Below are positions 8,784 through 17,567 of a DNA stretch of 41,019 nucleotides, piece by piece (within the stretch, counting starts at the first letter, position 1; every line of letters begins with the position of its first letter). Below the pieces are notes generated by a model. It had not been told where the DNA came from, made no database searches, and saw only the letters and a list, made by a program, of their open reading frames with translations. This DNA is from Bradyrhizobium guangdongense. GTDB lineage: Bacteria; Pseudomonadota; Alphaproteobacteria; Rhizobiales; Xanthobacteraceae. Position numbers and translations under genes: made by a program. The stretch is taken from NCBI RefSeq assembly GCF_006483445.1, contig NZ_PPPT01000113.1:1-41019 (forward strand), read 5' to 3'.

Positions 8784-9878
8784 CTAGCTCGTCGGCAGGT
8801 CGGCCTCGAAGTTGAAGCGGTCGCGCAGATTCTTGCGCTGCTCGAGGATGTCCTTGAGGAATTCGCGGTCCTCGTCGCTTTTCATCATCGGCTCGATCAG
8901 GTCGAGCTGGTTCATGGCGACCAGCTGCAAAATCTCCGTCCGCGGCTTGCCGGCGGCGTCGCGCGGCAGCGCGTGCACCACCTGGATGTGTTCCGGCGGC
9001 TTGGGTCCCCTGGCGGCATTGAGCTCATTGCGGAGCTGGCCCTCCAGCGCCGCCTGATCCGCCTCCACGAAGGCGTACAGCCCGACGCCGGAGCGGCGGT
9101 CGGCGAAGGCGACGATCGCGGTGTCGCGCACGGCCGGGTTCTTGCGGATGAGGTCGATCAGGACGGGCGCATCGTTGACGAGCCTGCGGCCGCCGCCCTC
9201 GCGGTCGGTGAAGTTGAAGAGACCGCGCGTGATGGCGCGATAGACCTTCTTGCCGGTGACGAGCCACAGGCTCGCCGCGAAGGACTTTTTGGCCAACACC
9301 TTGCGCTCGCGCGGCGTCAGCGCCTCCGCTGCATAGGAGCGCTTGTGCTTGAGGAGATGGCGGAGGTCTTCATAGGCGAGGATACGGTAGAGCTTGCCGC
9401 GGCGCTTGAAGCAGGCCGCGAGCTGGAAATCCGTGACATAGGCGTGGCCGTCGCGCCCCATCAGCCAGTTCTGCTCCTTGGCAAGGTCGTTGTGGCAGAT
9501 GCCGGCGCGGCGCATGCGGCGCAGCACGTCCTTGGCGGAACGGAAATAGGCGAGGTTGCCGTGCGGCTTTGCCATTTGCAGCGCCACGCCGTCGACAAAG
9601 CCGCGCACCAGCGCGCGGCGCCCGGCCCAGAGCAGCTCCGGTCCGAGGTTGAGGCCCCTGGCGCGCCCGAGTGCGTGCTTCTCCCGCGCGAACAGATGGC
9701 GGGCGAGCAGGAACGACCACCACGGCACCTCGTCCAGGCGGCGCAGCACGGCATCGACCTCGCCGCTCTCGCTGCGGAAGCGTCCGCGCTCGACGGTCGA
9801 GAACACGTCGCGCTTGAGCAGCACGCCCTCGGTCCAGCGCGCCGCGAGCACCGCGGTGTCTTCGGTGGGAAGTCTCAT
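8784..9878 (-). CDS. Kinase-like protein with acyl-adenylate-type C-terminal domain (364 aa)
   Basis: Residues 1-220 look like a RIO/lipopolysaccharide-kinase-type protein kinase fold, with a catalytic-loop-like HNDLAKEQN (H129, D131, N137) and a DFG-like DFQ (D150). The D-to-N spacing is one residue longer than in typical kinases. From about residue 235 to 330 the sequence changes to the pattern of the C-terminal domain of AMP-forming acyl-CoA synthetases: DAPVLIDLIRKNPAVRDTAIV, then ALPRDAAGKPRTEIL with a lysine (K311) at the place of the A10 catalytic lysine. No adenylation core is present. The start at 9878, 7 bp after the trmFO stop, is preferred over 9941, which would overlap trmFO. Substrate unknown. 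Confidence 0.75.
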   Translation of the reverse strand: MRLPTEDTAVLAARWTEGVLLKRDVFSTVERGRFRSESGEVDAVLRRLDEVPWWSFLLARHLFAREKHALGRARGLNLGPELLWAGRRALVRGFVDGVALQMAKPHGNLAYFRSAKDVLRRMRRAGICHNDLAKEQNWLMGRDGHAYVTDFQLAACFKRRGKLYRILAYEDLRHLLKHKRSYAAEALTPRERKVLAKKSFAASLWLVTGKKVYRAITRGLFNFTDREGGGRRLVNDAPVLIDLIRKNPAVRDTAIVAFADRRSGVGLYAFVEADQAALEGQLRNELNAARGPKPPEHIQVVHALPRDAAGKPRTEILQLVAMNQLDLIEPMMKSDEDREFLKDILEQRKNLRDRFNFEADLPTS

Positions 9879-9885
9879 GAAAGGC

Positions 9886-11313
9886 TCACGCCGCCGCAGC
9901 AATGCGAAGATTGTCGGCGATCCAGCGGTCGATGTCCGCAAGCGCCCGCGCGCTCATCGCCTGCTTCTTGGCGACCGTCTTCTCGTTGCCTCGCAGCCGC
10001 GTGCCGTCGGGCTTCTTGGTCGGGTTGCTCGCAAGCGGCGGGAACAGGCCAAAGTTGATGTTCATCGGCTGGAACGAGCGCGTGCCCGGCTCGATCGTCT
10101 CGATATGGCCGCCGGTGATGTGGCCGAGCAGCGAGCCCAGCGCCGTGGTCGGCGGAGGGGACGCGAGCGTCTCGCCGCGGGCCTCGGCCGCCGCATAAAG
10201 ACCGGCCATCAGGCCGATGCTGGCTGATTCCACATAGCCCTCGCAGCCCGTCATCTGGCCGGCAAAGCGCAGCCGCGGCTGCGCACGCAGGCGGAGCTGG
10301 CCGTCGAGCAGCTTTGGCGAGTTGAGGAAGGTGTTGCGGTGCAGGCCGCCGAGACGGGCGAACTCTGCGTTCTCAAGGCCCGGAATGGTGCGGAAGATGC
10401 GCTGCTGCTCGCCATATTTCAGCTTCGTCTGGAAGCCGACGATGTTGTAGAGCGTGCCGAGCTTGTTGTCCTGGCGGAGCTGCACGATCGCGTAGGGTTT
10501 TGTGGTGGGATCGTGCGGGTTGGTGAGGCCGACCGGCTTCATCGGCCCGTGGCGCAGGGTCTCGGGACCACGCTCCGCCATCACCTCGATCGGCAGGCAG
10601 CCGTCGAAATAGGGCGTGTTGGTCTCCCACTCCTTGAACTCGGTCTTGTCGCCGGCGACCAGCGCGGCGACGAAGGTCTCGTACTGCTCCTTCGTCATGG
10701 GGCAGTTGAGGTAATCAGCGCCGTTGCCGCCGGGGCCGACCTTGTCATAGCGCGACTGGAACCAGGCCACCGACATGTCGATGGACTCGCGATGCACGAT
10801 CGGGGCGATCGCGTCGAAGAAGGCCAGCGCATTCTCGTCGGTCAATTCGCGGATGGCGTCCGCGAGCGGCGCGGAGGTGAGGGGGCCGGTCGCGACGATG
10901 ACGTTGCCCCAGTCGGCCGGCGGCAGGCCTGCGACCTCGCCGCGGGCGATCTCGATCAGGGGATGCTCTGTGAGCGCCTTGGTGACGGCGGCCGAGAAGC
11001 CGTCGCGATCGACCGCCAGCGCGCCGCCGGCGGGCACCTGGTTGGCGTCGGCCGCGCGCATGATCAGCGAGCCCAGGCGGCGCATCTCGGCGTGCAGCAG
11101 GCCGACGGCGTTGTTGGCGGCATCGTCGGAGCGGAACGAGTTGGAGCAAACGAGCTCGGCCAGGCCCTCGGTCCGATGGGCCTCGGTCATGCGGTTGGGC
11201 CGCATCTCGTGCAGCACCACGGGAATACCGGCGCTGGCGACCTGCCAGGCGGCCTCGGAGCCGGCAAGGCCGGCGCCGACGATATGGACGGTGGGGGACT
11301 GGGTACCTGTCAT
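9886..11313 (-). CDS. trmFO: TrmFO, folate-dependent tRNA (uracil-5-)-methyltransferase
   Basis: Methylates U54 of tRNA to ribothymidine using methylenetetrahydrofolate and FADH2. The 475-residue protein has the N-terminal FAD motif [11 protein letters not shown] (residues 12-22), the family block [21 protein letters not shown] (C56) and [12 protein letters not shown] (C204), which correspond to the two conserved cysteines of TrmFO, and further on [14 protein letters not shown]. Length is normal. It is followed within 7 bp by the kinase-like gene, suggesting a shared transcript. Confidence 0.96.
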   Translation of the reverse strand: MTGTQSPTVHIVGAGLAGSEAAWQVASAGIPVVLHEMRPNRMTEAHRTEGLAELVCSNSFRSDDAANNAVGLLHAEMRRLGSLIMRAADANQVPAGGALAVDRDGFSAAVTKALTEHPLIEIARGEVAGLPPADWGNVIVATGPLTSAPLADAIRELTDENALAFFDAIAPIVHRESIDMSVAWFQSRYDKVGPGGNGADYLNCPMTKEQYETFVAALVAGDKTEFKEWETNTPYFDGCLPIEVMAERGPETLRHGPMKPVGLTNPHDPTTKPYAIVQLRQDNKLGTLYNIVGFQTKLKYGEQQRIFRTIPGLENAEFARLGGLHRNTFLNSPKLLDGQLRLRAQPRLRFAGQMTGCEGYVESASIGLMAGLYAAAEARGETLASPPPTTALGSLLGHITGGHIETIEPGTRSFQPMNINFGLFPPLASNPTKKPDGTRLRGNEKTVAKKQAMSARALADIDRWIADNLRIAAAA

Positions 11314-11402
11314 GGGCGCGACAGGTAGCGCTTTTCCGCGGCAAGTGGAATCGCGGAGATCGCGTTCCCCAGAGTCTGATTCACTTGCGCTGGATACGAC
11401 AA

Positions 11403-11421
11403 CGCCCGCACGAGGCGGGCG
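11403..11421 (-). terminator. Possible terminator after the DUF1127 gene
   Basis: CGCCCGC and GCGGGCG form a 7-bp stem with a 5-base loop, about 32 bp after the DUF1127 stop on the minus strand. It is followed by TTGTCG rather than a long T run, so it is a weak candidate; it also separates this gene from trmFO downstream. Confidence 0.4.
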
Positions 11422-11452
11422 CTATCGGCTTGGTCCGGTCGGCCGAGCGAGC

Positions 11453-11605
11453 TCAGCCCTGGTATTGGCCGGCTGCAACACGCGGAATGTCCGAGCGATC
11501 GAGGCCGATATCGGCCAGTTCGCGATCGCTGAGCTGCGAGAGTTCAGCAACATTGCGCTGATAGTCCCGGAACGCGTGGATCATGCGGATGAGCGAGAGC
11601 AACAT
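11453..11605 (-). CDS. DUF1127 (YjiS-like) small protein, 50 aa
   Basis: A 50-residue arginine-rich protein. It begins MLLSLIRMIHAFRDYQRN and carries the DUF1127 core LSDRELADIGLDRSDIP. Members are common in alphaproteobacteria, and some are reported to bind RNA and affect RNA turnover and stress or phosphate responses. A strong AGGAG site stands 6 to 7 bases before the ATG. It sits alone between a candidate hairpin and a long upstream gap. Confidence 0.9.
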   Translation of the reverse strand: MLLSLIRMIHAFRDYQRNVAELSQLSDRELADIGLDRSDIPRVAAGQYQG

Positions 11606-12257
11606 GGTAGTCTCCTGTAGTTCGATTCAGCCTTTGATGTCGGCCTCATCGTTGAAATGAATATAGATGGACGTGGTGCACTGCGGAAGTTCCTATGCTG
11701 CGATGCAGCTAAGCGATGTACGCATGGCGCGAGTAAGGAACGATTAACCTCTCGGCAGGCCCGCCCAAGGGATAGGCTTGCAGCGTCATATCACGCAATA
11801 AAACCCCGCGAAATCACGGATTTATGACAATGCGTGAGAGTTCCGACTGTTGCAGAAATAGGGCGCAAACTGCCGCAGGCAAGGCCAGGGAATAGCGTGT
11901 AGCCCCAAGTCTCTCATGCGCGATTCGCATGCACTAGGATCGCTTCGGAGATGAACCCTAGTTCATTTCATTGGCTTCGCTCGACGAGCCAAAGGGGGTA
12001 CCCTTTCAGGTCCCCGCCAACGCTCGACCTCCTTGGGCATCCACTCCGCGTGCCGGCACACGCCGAACGTGCGCGCGGGTAATTACAGAGTTGTAATGAA
12101 AATCAGAAATTCCGCATGCGGCTCTGCAGGCCTTGCAACATCACGCAGTTCTCGCGGGGAATTCATTCTCACCTGTTACGGCGAGTAGCAGACAATCCCG
12201 GCCGCAGCGTCCGGCAATGGAGTCGGTGCTGCCCAAGAACAAGAGAAGGAAAGTAAC
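11606..12257. other. 650-bp intergenic region without a recognisable gene
   Basis: No open frame here has a convincing start, ribosome-binding site or protein-like composition. The region is lower in GC than its surroundings and must hold promoters for the DUF1127 gene (minus) and the small secreted protein (plus). A short inverted repeat TTGGCT..AGCCAA around 11971-11992 and the near-palindrome GGGGGTACCC just after it (about 11995) are the only visible structures. A non-coding RNA cannot be excluded. Confidence 0.5.
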
Positions 12258-12524
12258 ATGATGAAGACGTTACTCGGGGTCATCGCAATCGCAGCCGTCG
12301 CGTTCGCTGTCGCGCCGGCGCAGGCCGCCAAGCACGCTATGGGCGGTTGCAGCGGCGCCAACCTGGAAAAGACCGAGACCGCGATCGAGAACATGCCCGA
12401 CGGCGACGGCAAGGTGGTCGCGAACAAGGAGATCACAGCCGCGCAGGATGCCTTGCTCAACGGCAAGATGGGTGTCTGCGGTGCGCATCTGAACAAGGCG
12501 ATGCACGCCACGATGGGAAAGTAA
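12258..12524 (+). CDS. Small secreted protein, unknown function (88 aa)
   Basis: No family recognised. A signal peptide is clear: MMKTLLGV followed by an Ala/Val-rich core and a likely cleavage after AQA at about residue 23. The mature part is about 65 residues, with two cysteines (CSG and VCGAHL) that could form a disulfide in the periplasm. An AAGGA-type site precedes the first ATG by about 8 bases; a second ATG follows directly. A strong hairpin ends the unit at 12548-12576, so it is probably monocistronic. Confidence 0.75.
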   Translation: MMKTLLGVIAIAAVAFAVAPAQAAKHAMGGCSGANLEKTETAIENMPDGDGKVVANKEITAAQDALLNGKMGVCGAHLNKAMHATMGK

Positions 12525-12547
12525 GCTAAGAGGAAACCGCAACAGGA

Positions 12548-12576
12548 GGGCCGGTCGCAGCTCCTGCGATCGGCCC
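12548..12576 (+). terminator. Strong hairpin after the small secreted protein gene
   Basis: A 13-bp stem (one G-T pair) with a CTC loop, 23 bp after the stop at 12524. The following bases GACGTTTGC give only a short T run. It lies between converging genes and could serve both directions. Confidence 0.65.
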
Positions 12577-12584
12577 GACGTTTG

Positions 12585-13409
12585 CTAGGGCGCGCGGGCG
12601 AGCTGGGTCGCGAAACTGGCGACGGTCTTGGCGTAGACCTCGCTCTTGTTCCACTGCTGGAGCACCGCAAAATTGGGGCCGCCGGGCTCCCAATCCTTGC
12701 CGCGCTGCCAGCCATAGTTTGCGAGATAGTTGGCGGTGGAGGCGAGCACGTCGGGCGCGCTGTGCAGGAGGTCGCGCCGGCCGTTGTTGTCGAAGTCGAC
12801 GGCGTATTTCATCCAGGACGACGGCATGAACTGGGTCTGGCCGAGCTCACCGGCCCATGCGCCCTTCATCTCGCTCGGCGCGAGATCGCCGCGCTGGACG
12901 ATGCGCAAGGCGTCCATCAACTCGCCGCGAAACTGCTCGGCACGCCGGCAGTCATAAGCGAGCGTCGCCAGCGAGCGTATGGTTTGAAACTTGCCCGTGT
13001 TGACACCGAAATCGGTTTCCAGTCCCCAGATCGCGACGATCACCTCGCCCGGCACGCCATAAGTCTGTTCGACACGTCCGAGCACCGAGCCGTATTGCTT
13101 CATCATGTTGGAGCCGCGCGTCATGCGCGGCGGGATCATGCGGCCGGAGAACTCTTCAAACGTCTGGCTGAAAACCTTTTGCGAGCGATCTCGCTGTAGC
13201 ACCGACTGGTCGAGTGTCACGCCGGCAAGACCGGCGGTGATGGCTTGCTGCGAGATGCCCTTGGCTGCGGCCTCGGTCTTGAACTCGTTAAGCCAGGCAT
13301 CGAAATTGCCCGAACCACACGCGGTCGCTGCGCGCGCTGGCCCGGCGAAGGCAATCGAGACGGAGAGGCTGAGGGCTGCGAGGGACAGACGATGAAACGT
13401 CGGGGTCAT
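12585..13409 (-). CDS. MltB-type lytic murein transglycosylase (274 aa)
   Basis: Cleaves peptidoglycan glycan strands in the periplasm, forming anhydromuramic ends. After a signal peptide (cleavage near ARAATAC), the SLT_2 domain shows the catalytic glutamate in IWGLETDFG (E131 from the chosen start) and GELGQTQFMPSSW, both hallmarks of the MltB family. No C-terminal peptidoglycan-binding domain is present: the protein ends shortly after the catalytic domain. The start at 13409 (MTPTFHRLS) gives a normal signal peptide; the open frame continues to 13466. Conserved cysteines C31 and that in YDCRRAEQF are typical of this family. Confidence 0.9.
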   Translation of the reverse strand: MTPTFHRLSLAALSLSVSIAFAGPARAATACGSGNFDAWLNEFKTEAAAKGISQQAITAGLAGVTLDQSVLQRDRSQKVFSQTFEEFSGRMIPPRMTRGSNMMKQYGSVLGRVEQTYGVPGEVIVAIWGLETDFGVNTGKFQTIRSLATLAYDCRRAEQFRGELMDALRIVQRGDLAPSEMKGAWAGELGQTQFMPSSWMKYAVDFDNNGRRDLLHSAPDVLASTANYLANYGWQRGKDWEPGGPNFAVLQQWNKSEVYAKTVASFATQLARAP

Positions 13410-13588
13410 TCGAAAGAATCGATTTCCTGAAAGTGACACGACCGGCGGCGGCAATCTTGGGAGCAACCGCGGCTAAAACAAGGCCCAAGGTCCCGCGGAC
13501 ACTGCCCGAAACGCAGGCAGGGTTAAAGATTGATGTGGGGCGCGCCCGCCGGCTGACAAGCAGCCGGCGGACCAACAATGTTGTGATT

Positions 13589-14494
13589 CTATTCGCTACG
13601 ATTCCGCCACGGGAACAGATTGGCGGGGAAGTCGGCTGCCGGCTTGCGCGGCCGATGCGGCGGAGGCGGCACCGGCCGGGCGTTCGGATCCGAGGCGATC
13701 ACCTTGCGATAGAGATGCCAGGTGGCGTGGCCGAGCAGGGGAATGACCACAGCGAGACCCAGGAAGGCGGGTAGCGTTCCGAGCGCGAGCAGTACCGCGA
13801 CGATGAGGCCCCAGGCCGCCATCGGTACCGGGTTCTTCGCGACCGCCCGAAGCGAGGTGGCGATGGCTTCGCCGGCGCTGGCATGACGGTCGAGCATCAG
13901 GGGGAACGACACGACGCTGATGCAGAGCGCGGCGAGCGCGAACAGGAAGCCTACGCCGCAGCCGACGATGGTCAGCCACCAGCCTTGCTGCGTCGTCAGC
14001 ACGCGCTTGATGAAGTCCGAAATACCGGTCACGCCTTCGTAGCCGAACGCCGCGATATAGATCGTTTGCGCCGTTGCAACCCAAGTCACGAACAGGGCGA
14101 GCAGCAGCGTGCCGAGGCCGAGCATGGCGCCGAATGATGGCGAACGCAGCACCTCCAGGGCATCCCAGGCGCTCGCTCCCTCGTGGCGTTCGCGGCGGCT
14201 GCTGAGCTCGTAGAGGCCGAGGGCTGCGAACGGGCCGATCAGGGCAAAACCGGCAGCGAGCGGAAACAACAGCGGGATCACCGAGTAGCCCATCGCGACG
14301 CGCGCGATCACGAGGCCCAGCACCGGATAGATCACGCAAAGGATGATGGCGTGGCTCGGCACCGCCTTGAAATCTTCCCAGCCGCGCTTGAGCGCGTCGT
14401 GGAGATCGGAGAGTTCTATGGTTCGGATCGTCGGTCCAGCCGCATCAGCGGACTGGGCCATGCCGGGTGCATTGCCCTGGGAGAGTATGGCCAT
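13589..14494 (-). CDS. DUF2189 integral membrane protein (301 aa)
   Basis: A multi-pass inner-membrane protein of the DUF2189 family, function unknown. After about 35 residues containing TIRTIELSDLHDALKRGWEDF, at least six hydrophobic segments follow, with glycine- and alanine-rich loops. The C-terminal tail is proline- and arginine-rich (PVPPPPHRPRKP) and probably cytoplasmic. The start at 14494 has an AAGGAGC site about 10 bases upstream, which decides it against the longer frame from 14524. Confidence 0.82.
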   Translation of the reverse strand: MAILSQGNAPGMAQSADAAGPTIRTIELSDLHDALKRGWEDFKAVPSHAIILCVIYPVLGLVIARVAMGYSVIPLLFPLAAGFALIGPFAALGLYELSSRRERHEGASAWDALEVLRSPSFGAMLGLGTLLLALFVTWVATAQTIYIAAFGYEGVTGISDFIKRVLTTQQGWWLTIVGCGVGFLFALAALCISVVSFPLMLDRHASAGEAIATSLRAVAKNPVPMAAWGLIVAVLLALGTLPAFLGLAVVIPLLGHATWHLYRKVIASDPNARPVPPPPHRPRKPAADFPANLFPWRNRSE

Positions 14495-14817
14495 GGTCGC
14501 TCGCTCCTTGCCGCGCGGCTGCATCTTGCGCCGACAAACGGCGCAAGCGGCCGCTTTTCCTCAACAATTGCGATCCAGACCAGACGCGAATTCCAGACGG
14601 GATCGCGGACTGAGACTCAAGGGTACTCTCAATTCGGAGGACTGTCCTACACTGTTGGGTGAATATTGTTGCCGCAGTGCAACCGCGATTATGTCATTCC
14701 GTCGTCATTTCGCCGCAGATAAGCTCATGCTGTTCAACGCGTCGCATGTCTGCGCAAGAACCACCTCTATAAAGTGCCACTCAGGCCCTTCCTTCGGATC
14801 CTTTTTGGGGAGCAACT
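14495..14817. promoter_or_regulatory. Divergent intergenic region between the DUF2189 and DUF3597 genes
   Basis: About 320 bp without a gene. The two neighbours are transcribed outwards from it, so it must contain both promoters. Its lower GC part (about 14640-14780) lies toward the plus-strand gene. No specific operator was recognised. Confidence 0.4.
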
Positions 14818-15216
14818 ATGAGCATCTTTGGAAAAATCATGAGCGCGATCTTCGGCGGCGGATCGGCAGCGGCCGCACCGGCCGGCGGCGCGAGCGCGCC
14901 CGCAAGCTCTGGCGCATCTGCGTCTCCGGCATCCGCTCCCGCAGCAGCGCCAGCGCAGACCGTTGATGTCGCGCCGATCCTCGACAAGGCGGTCGCGGCC
15001 AAGAAGGAGAAGCTGGAGTGGCGCACCTCCATCGTCGATCTCATGAAGGCGCTCGACATCGATTCGAGCCTGTCGGCGCGCAAGGAACTCGCCAAGGAGC
15101 TCGGCTTCACCGGTGACACCAACGACTCGGCGTCGATGAACGTCTGGCTGCACAAGCAGGTCATGACCAAGCTCGCCGCCAATGGCGGCAAGCTGCCGCC
15201 GGAGATCAAGCACTAA
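14818..15216 (+). CDS. DUF3597 domain protein (132 aa)
   Basis: A soluble-looking small protein. It starts MSIFGKIMSAIFGGG, continues with a low-complexity Ala/Ser/Pro linker (residues 16-50), and ends in a helical domain containing WRTSIVDLMKALDIDSSLSARKELAKELG, which matches the DUF3597 family of unknown function. A GGGGAG site lies 6 bases before the ATG. A textbook terminator follows, so it is a single-gene unit and may be well expressed. Confidence 0.88.
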   Translation: MSIFGKIMSAIFGGGSAAAAPAGGASAPASSGASASPASAPAAAPAQTVDVAPILDKAVAAKKEKLEWRTSIVDLMKALDIDSSLSARKELAKELGFTGDTNDSASMNVWLHKQVMTKLAANGGKLPPEIKH

Positions 15217-15236
15217 GCGGTCATCCGCTTCGTCGA

Positions 15237-15266
15237 AAGGGCCCGCCATCGTGCGGGCCCTTTTGC
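15237..15266 (+). terminator. Rho-independent terminator after the DUF3597 gene
   Basis: A perfect 10-bp stem, AAGGGCCCGC with GCGGGCCCTT, 6-base loop, followed by more T. Located 20 bp after the stop. Because the next gene converges from the other strand, with an AAAGGG start that reads as T-rich in reverse, it may terminate both. Confidence 0.9.
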
Positions 15267-15276
15267 GTCTGGGGCC

Positions 15277-15552
15277 TCACGCCACGAGGTCGGCGTCCTC
15301 CGGATGCTTGTCGAGGTAGTCGACGACAAAGCCGCAAGCTCCGATCACCTTCTTGCCGTCGGCCCGGATCAGTTCGAGTGCGCCCTTGACCAGTTCCGAG
15401 GCGATGCCGCGGCCGCGCAAGGCACGCGGCGTCTCGGTGTGGGTAATGATGACGGCCTGCGGCGTCAGCCGGTAGTTTGCGAAGGCGACCTCGGCGCCGA
15501 CGTCGAGCTCGAAGCGGCTTTTGTCCTTGTTGTCGCGCACAGTGCCCGGCAT
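15277..15552 (-). CDS. Small GNAT-type N-acetyltransferase (91 aa), paralogue 1
   Basis: A minimal GNAT fold protein of the YjdJ-like group. It shows the acetyl-CoA-binding pattern LRGRGIASELVKGALELIR (about residues 45-63) and the C-terminal YLDKHPEDADLV signature of this group. At about 90 residues it is about half the length of an ordinary GNAT enzyme, which is normal for this subfamily. A clear paralogue lies at 17225-17500. Substrate unknown. Confidence 0.85.
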   Translation of the reverse strand: MPGTVRDNKDKSRFELDVGAEVAFANYRLTPQAVIITHTETPRALRGRGIASELVKGALELIRADGKKVIGACGFVVDYLDKHPEDADLVA

Positions 15553-15656
15553 GCAAAATCCTCAAAACTTGTCGTTTAAGGCCTGATGTAGGCGGATGAA
15601 CCCGCTTTTGGAAAGACGCGACCAACGGATATCGCCGCAGAGGAGATATCCGGCAA

Positions 15657-16598
15657 ATGCGTGTCTCGATTGGCTATCTGATGTCGCTGGCCGTCCTTGC
15701 GCTCGTCGCTGCCGTGCCGAAGCCGGCCTCTGCCGAAGGCGGCCCGGCCTGGGATGCCTGTGCTAGCCCGACCAGCACGCCCGACGAACGGGTCAGGGCC
15801 TGCTCGACGGTGATCGACACCAAGAGCGAGACCGGCGAGAGACTAGCTGGCGCCTATTGCAGCCGCGGACACGGGCTTACCGAGAAGCGCAAGCTCGATG
15901 CCGCGCTCGCCGATCTCGACGAGGCGATCAGGCTCGTACCCGACTACGCCTGCCCCTTCAACAATCGCGGCCGCGTCTATGCCTTCAAGGGCGAATATGA
16001 TCGCGCCATCGCCGAGTACGACCAGGCGATCAAGCTCGATCCGTCGGTGGCGATGTTCTACAACAACCGCGGCGACTCCCGTTACAACAAGGGCGACCTC
16101 AACGGCGCGCTCGCCGATTTCGACGCCGCCATCAAGCTCAATCCAAAATATGCCGGCGCCTACAGCAATCGGGGCCTCGCCTATTACCGCAAGCGCGACA
16201 TGACGCATGCACTCGCCGACTACACGACGCGCATCAAGCTCGCGCCCGATATGCTCGCCTATATCGATCGCGGCAACGTCTATCGCGACAGCGAGCAGCT
16301 CGATCGCGCTGCTGCCGATTACGGCGAGGCGATCAAGATGGACCCGACGGACGCACGCGGCTGGCGCAATCGCGGCCTGATCCGGCTCTACCAGAGCGAC
16401 TATAAGCGCGGGATCGCCGATTACGACAAGGCGCTGCAATTCGATCCGTCCGACGCCTTCTCCTGGAACAATCGCGGCCAGGCCAAAATGCGCCTCGGCG
16501 ACAAGCAGGGCGCGATCGCGGATTTCAAAAAGGCGCTGGAGCTGAAGCCGGACCTGTCGACGGCGCAGGAGTCGTTGCAGCGGATGGGGGCGATGTAG
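15657..16598 (+). CDS. Secreted tetratricopeptide-repeat protein (313 aa)
   Basis: A signal peptide (cleavage near PASAEGG) is followed by about seven TPR units of 34 residues, recognisable by repeats such as NNRGRVYAFKGEYDRAIAEYDQAIKLDP. TPR arrays mediate protein-protein contacts; no catalytic domain is visible. An AGAGGAGA site lies about 11 bases before the ATG. The partner cannot be deduced, and the neighbours are unrelated small genes. Confidence 0.88.
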   Translation: MRVSIGYLMSLAVLALVAAVPKPASAEGGPAWDACASPTSTPDERVRACSTVIDTKSETGERLAGAYCSRGHGLTEKRKLDAALADLDEAIRLVPDYACPFNNRGRVYAFKGEYDRAIAEYDQAIKLDPSVAMFYNNRGDSRYNKGDLNGALADFDAAIKLNPKYAGAYSNRGLAYYRKRDMTHALADYTTRIKLAPDMLAYIDRGNVYRDSEQLDRAAADYGEAIKMDPTDARGWRNRGLIRLYQSDYKRGIADYDKALQFDPSDAFSWNNRGQAKMRLGDKQGAIADFKKALELKPDLSTAQESLQRMGAM

Positions 16599-16780
16599 TT
16601 CTGGTGGGGTAACGCCCTCGACGGCAGCAAAGAATCATCATCACTCCCCTTGCAAAGGCGGCCGTGGTTCCCACGTGTTCCGTCAAGACATACGCCCGAA
16701 TGCGGCCGGCAGGGTCGCCTGACATTCGGAGTGTCATGATCGCCAGCCGCAGACGTATGCCTCTTTGTGAGGAGGTTACG

Positions 16781-17176
16781 ATGTCGGACTTTGGTTTCTT
16801 GAAAACTCACCGAACATGGGAAGACTGGTGCGGCATGCTGCTCGGCGCGCTGATCGTTGTGTCGCCGTGGTTTCCGATCCAGCTGGAGGCGCCGATTGCC
16901 GGGCATCAGATCGCTATCCTGAACACGGTTGCGATTGGCCTCGTGGTCTTTGGCCTCGCCCAGCTTGAATATGTCGCCTTGCAGCGCTGGGAAGAGGTGA
17001 TGACCATCCTGGTCGGCCTGTGGCTGATCGTCTCTCCCTATGTCCTCGGCTATTCCGGCGAAGGGTTTCTTCGCCTCTATCACAGCAGCCTTGGCGCGGT
17101 CGTCGTGCTCCTCGGCGTGCTCCAGCTCTGGCAGGACTGGGAGCAGAGCGACCAGGACTTGCTCAAGCATGGGTGA
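16781..17176 (+). CDS. SPW-repeat membrane protein (131 aa)
   Basis: Four hydrophobic segments arranged as two repeats, each carrying the SPW/SPY-type motif (IVVSPWFP and LIVSPYVLG) that defines the family. It is an inner-membrane protein of unknown function. The start is fixed by an excellent GAGGAGG site 5 bases before the ATG at 16781; the longer frame from 16664 lacks one. The C-terminal tail is acidic (QDWEQSDQD). Confidence 0.88.
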   Translation: MSDFGFLKTHRTWEDWCGMLLGALIVVSPWFPIQLEAPIAGHQIAILNTVAIGLVVFGLAQLEYVALQRWEEVMTILVGLWLIVSPYVLGYSGEGFLRLYHSSLGAVVVLLGVLQLWQDWEQSDQDLLKHG

Positions 17177-17224
17177 CGAAAGCATGACAGGTGCGTCGGC
17201 GAGAGCCGGCGCGCCTGCACGTCT

Positions 17225-17500
17225 CTAGATTTTCACCAGGTCCTGATAGTCCGGGTGCTTGTCGATCCACGCCTTCACGAACGGACATTGCGGGATCAGC
17301 TTCAATCCTGCGGCGCGCACCTGGTCGAGGGCGCCTTGCACCAGCTTTGAGCCGACGCCCTTGCCGCCGAGCTCGGTCGGCACCTCCGTGTGCTCGAAGG
17401 TGATCACGTTGCCGTCGAGCTTGTAGTGCTCCGTCGCGACGTGGCCCTCAACCTCCAGCTCAAAGCGATGGTGGGCCCTGTTGTCGATGACTGCGCTCAT
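17225..17500 (-). CDS. Small GNAT-type N-acetyltransferase (91 aa), paralogue 2
   Basis: Same size and layout as the protein at 15277-15552: RFELEVEGH, then HTEVPTELGGKGVGSKLVQGAL for acetyl-CoA binding, and a final WIDKHPDYQDLV. The two are plainly related along their whole length, but the gap between them holds unrelated genes on the other strand. The start at 17500 is chosen over 17551 because the protein then aligns end to end with its paralogue. Confidence 0.86.
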   Translation of the reverse strand: MSAVIDNRAHHRFELEVEGHVATEHYKLDGNVITFEHTEVPTELGGKGVGSKLVQGALDQVRAAGLKLIPQCPFVKAWIDKHPDYQDLVKI

Positions 17501-17567
17501 CTCGTCTCCCGCTGGATTTTCCGCGTTTTCTTGACGCGAACCGGTGTCCACTTCGGTGGAAAACGCT

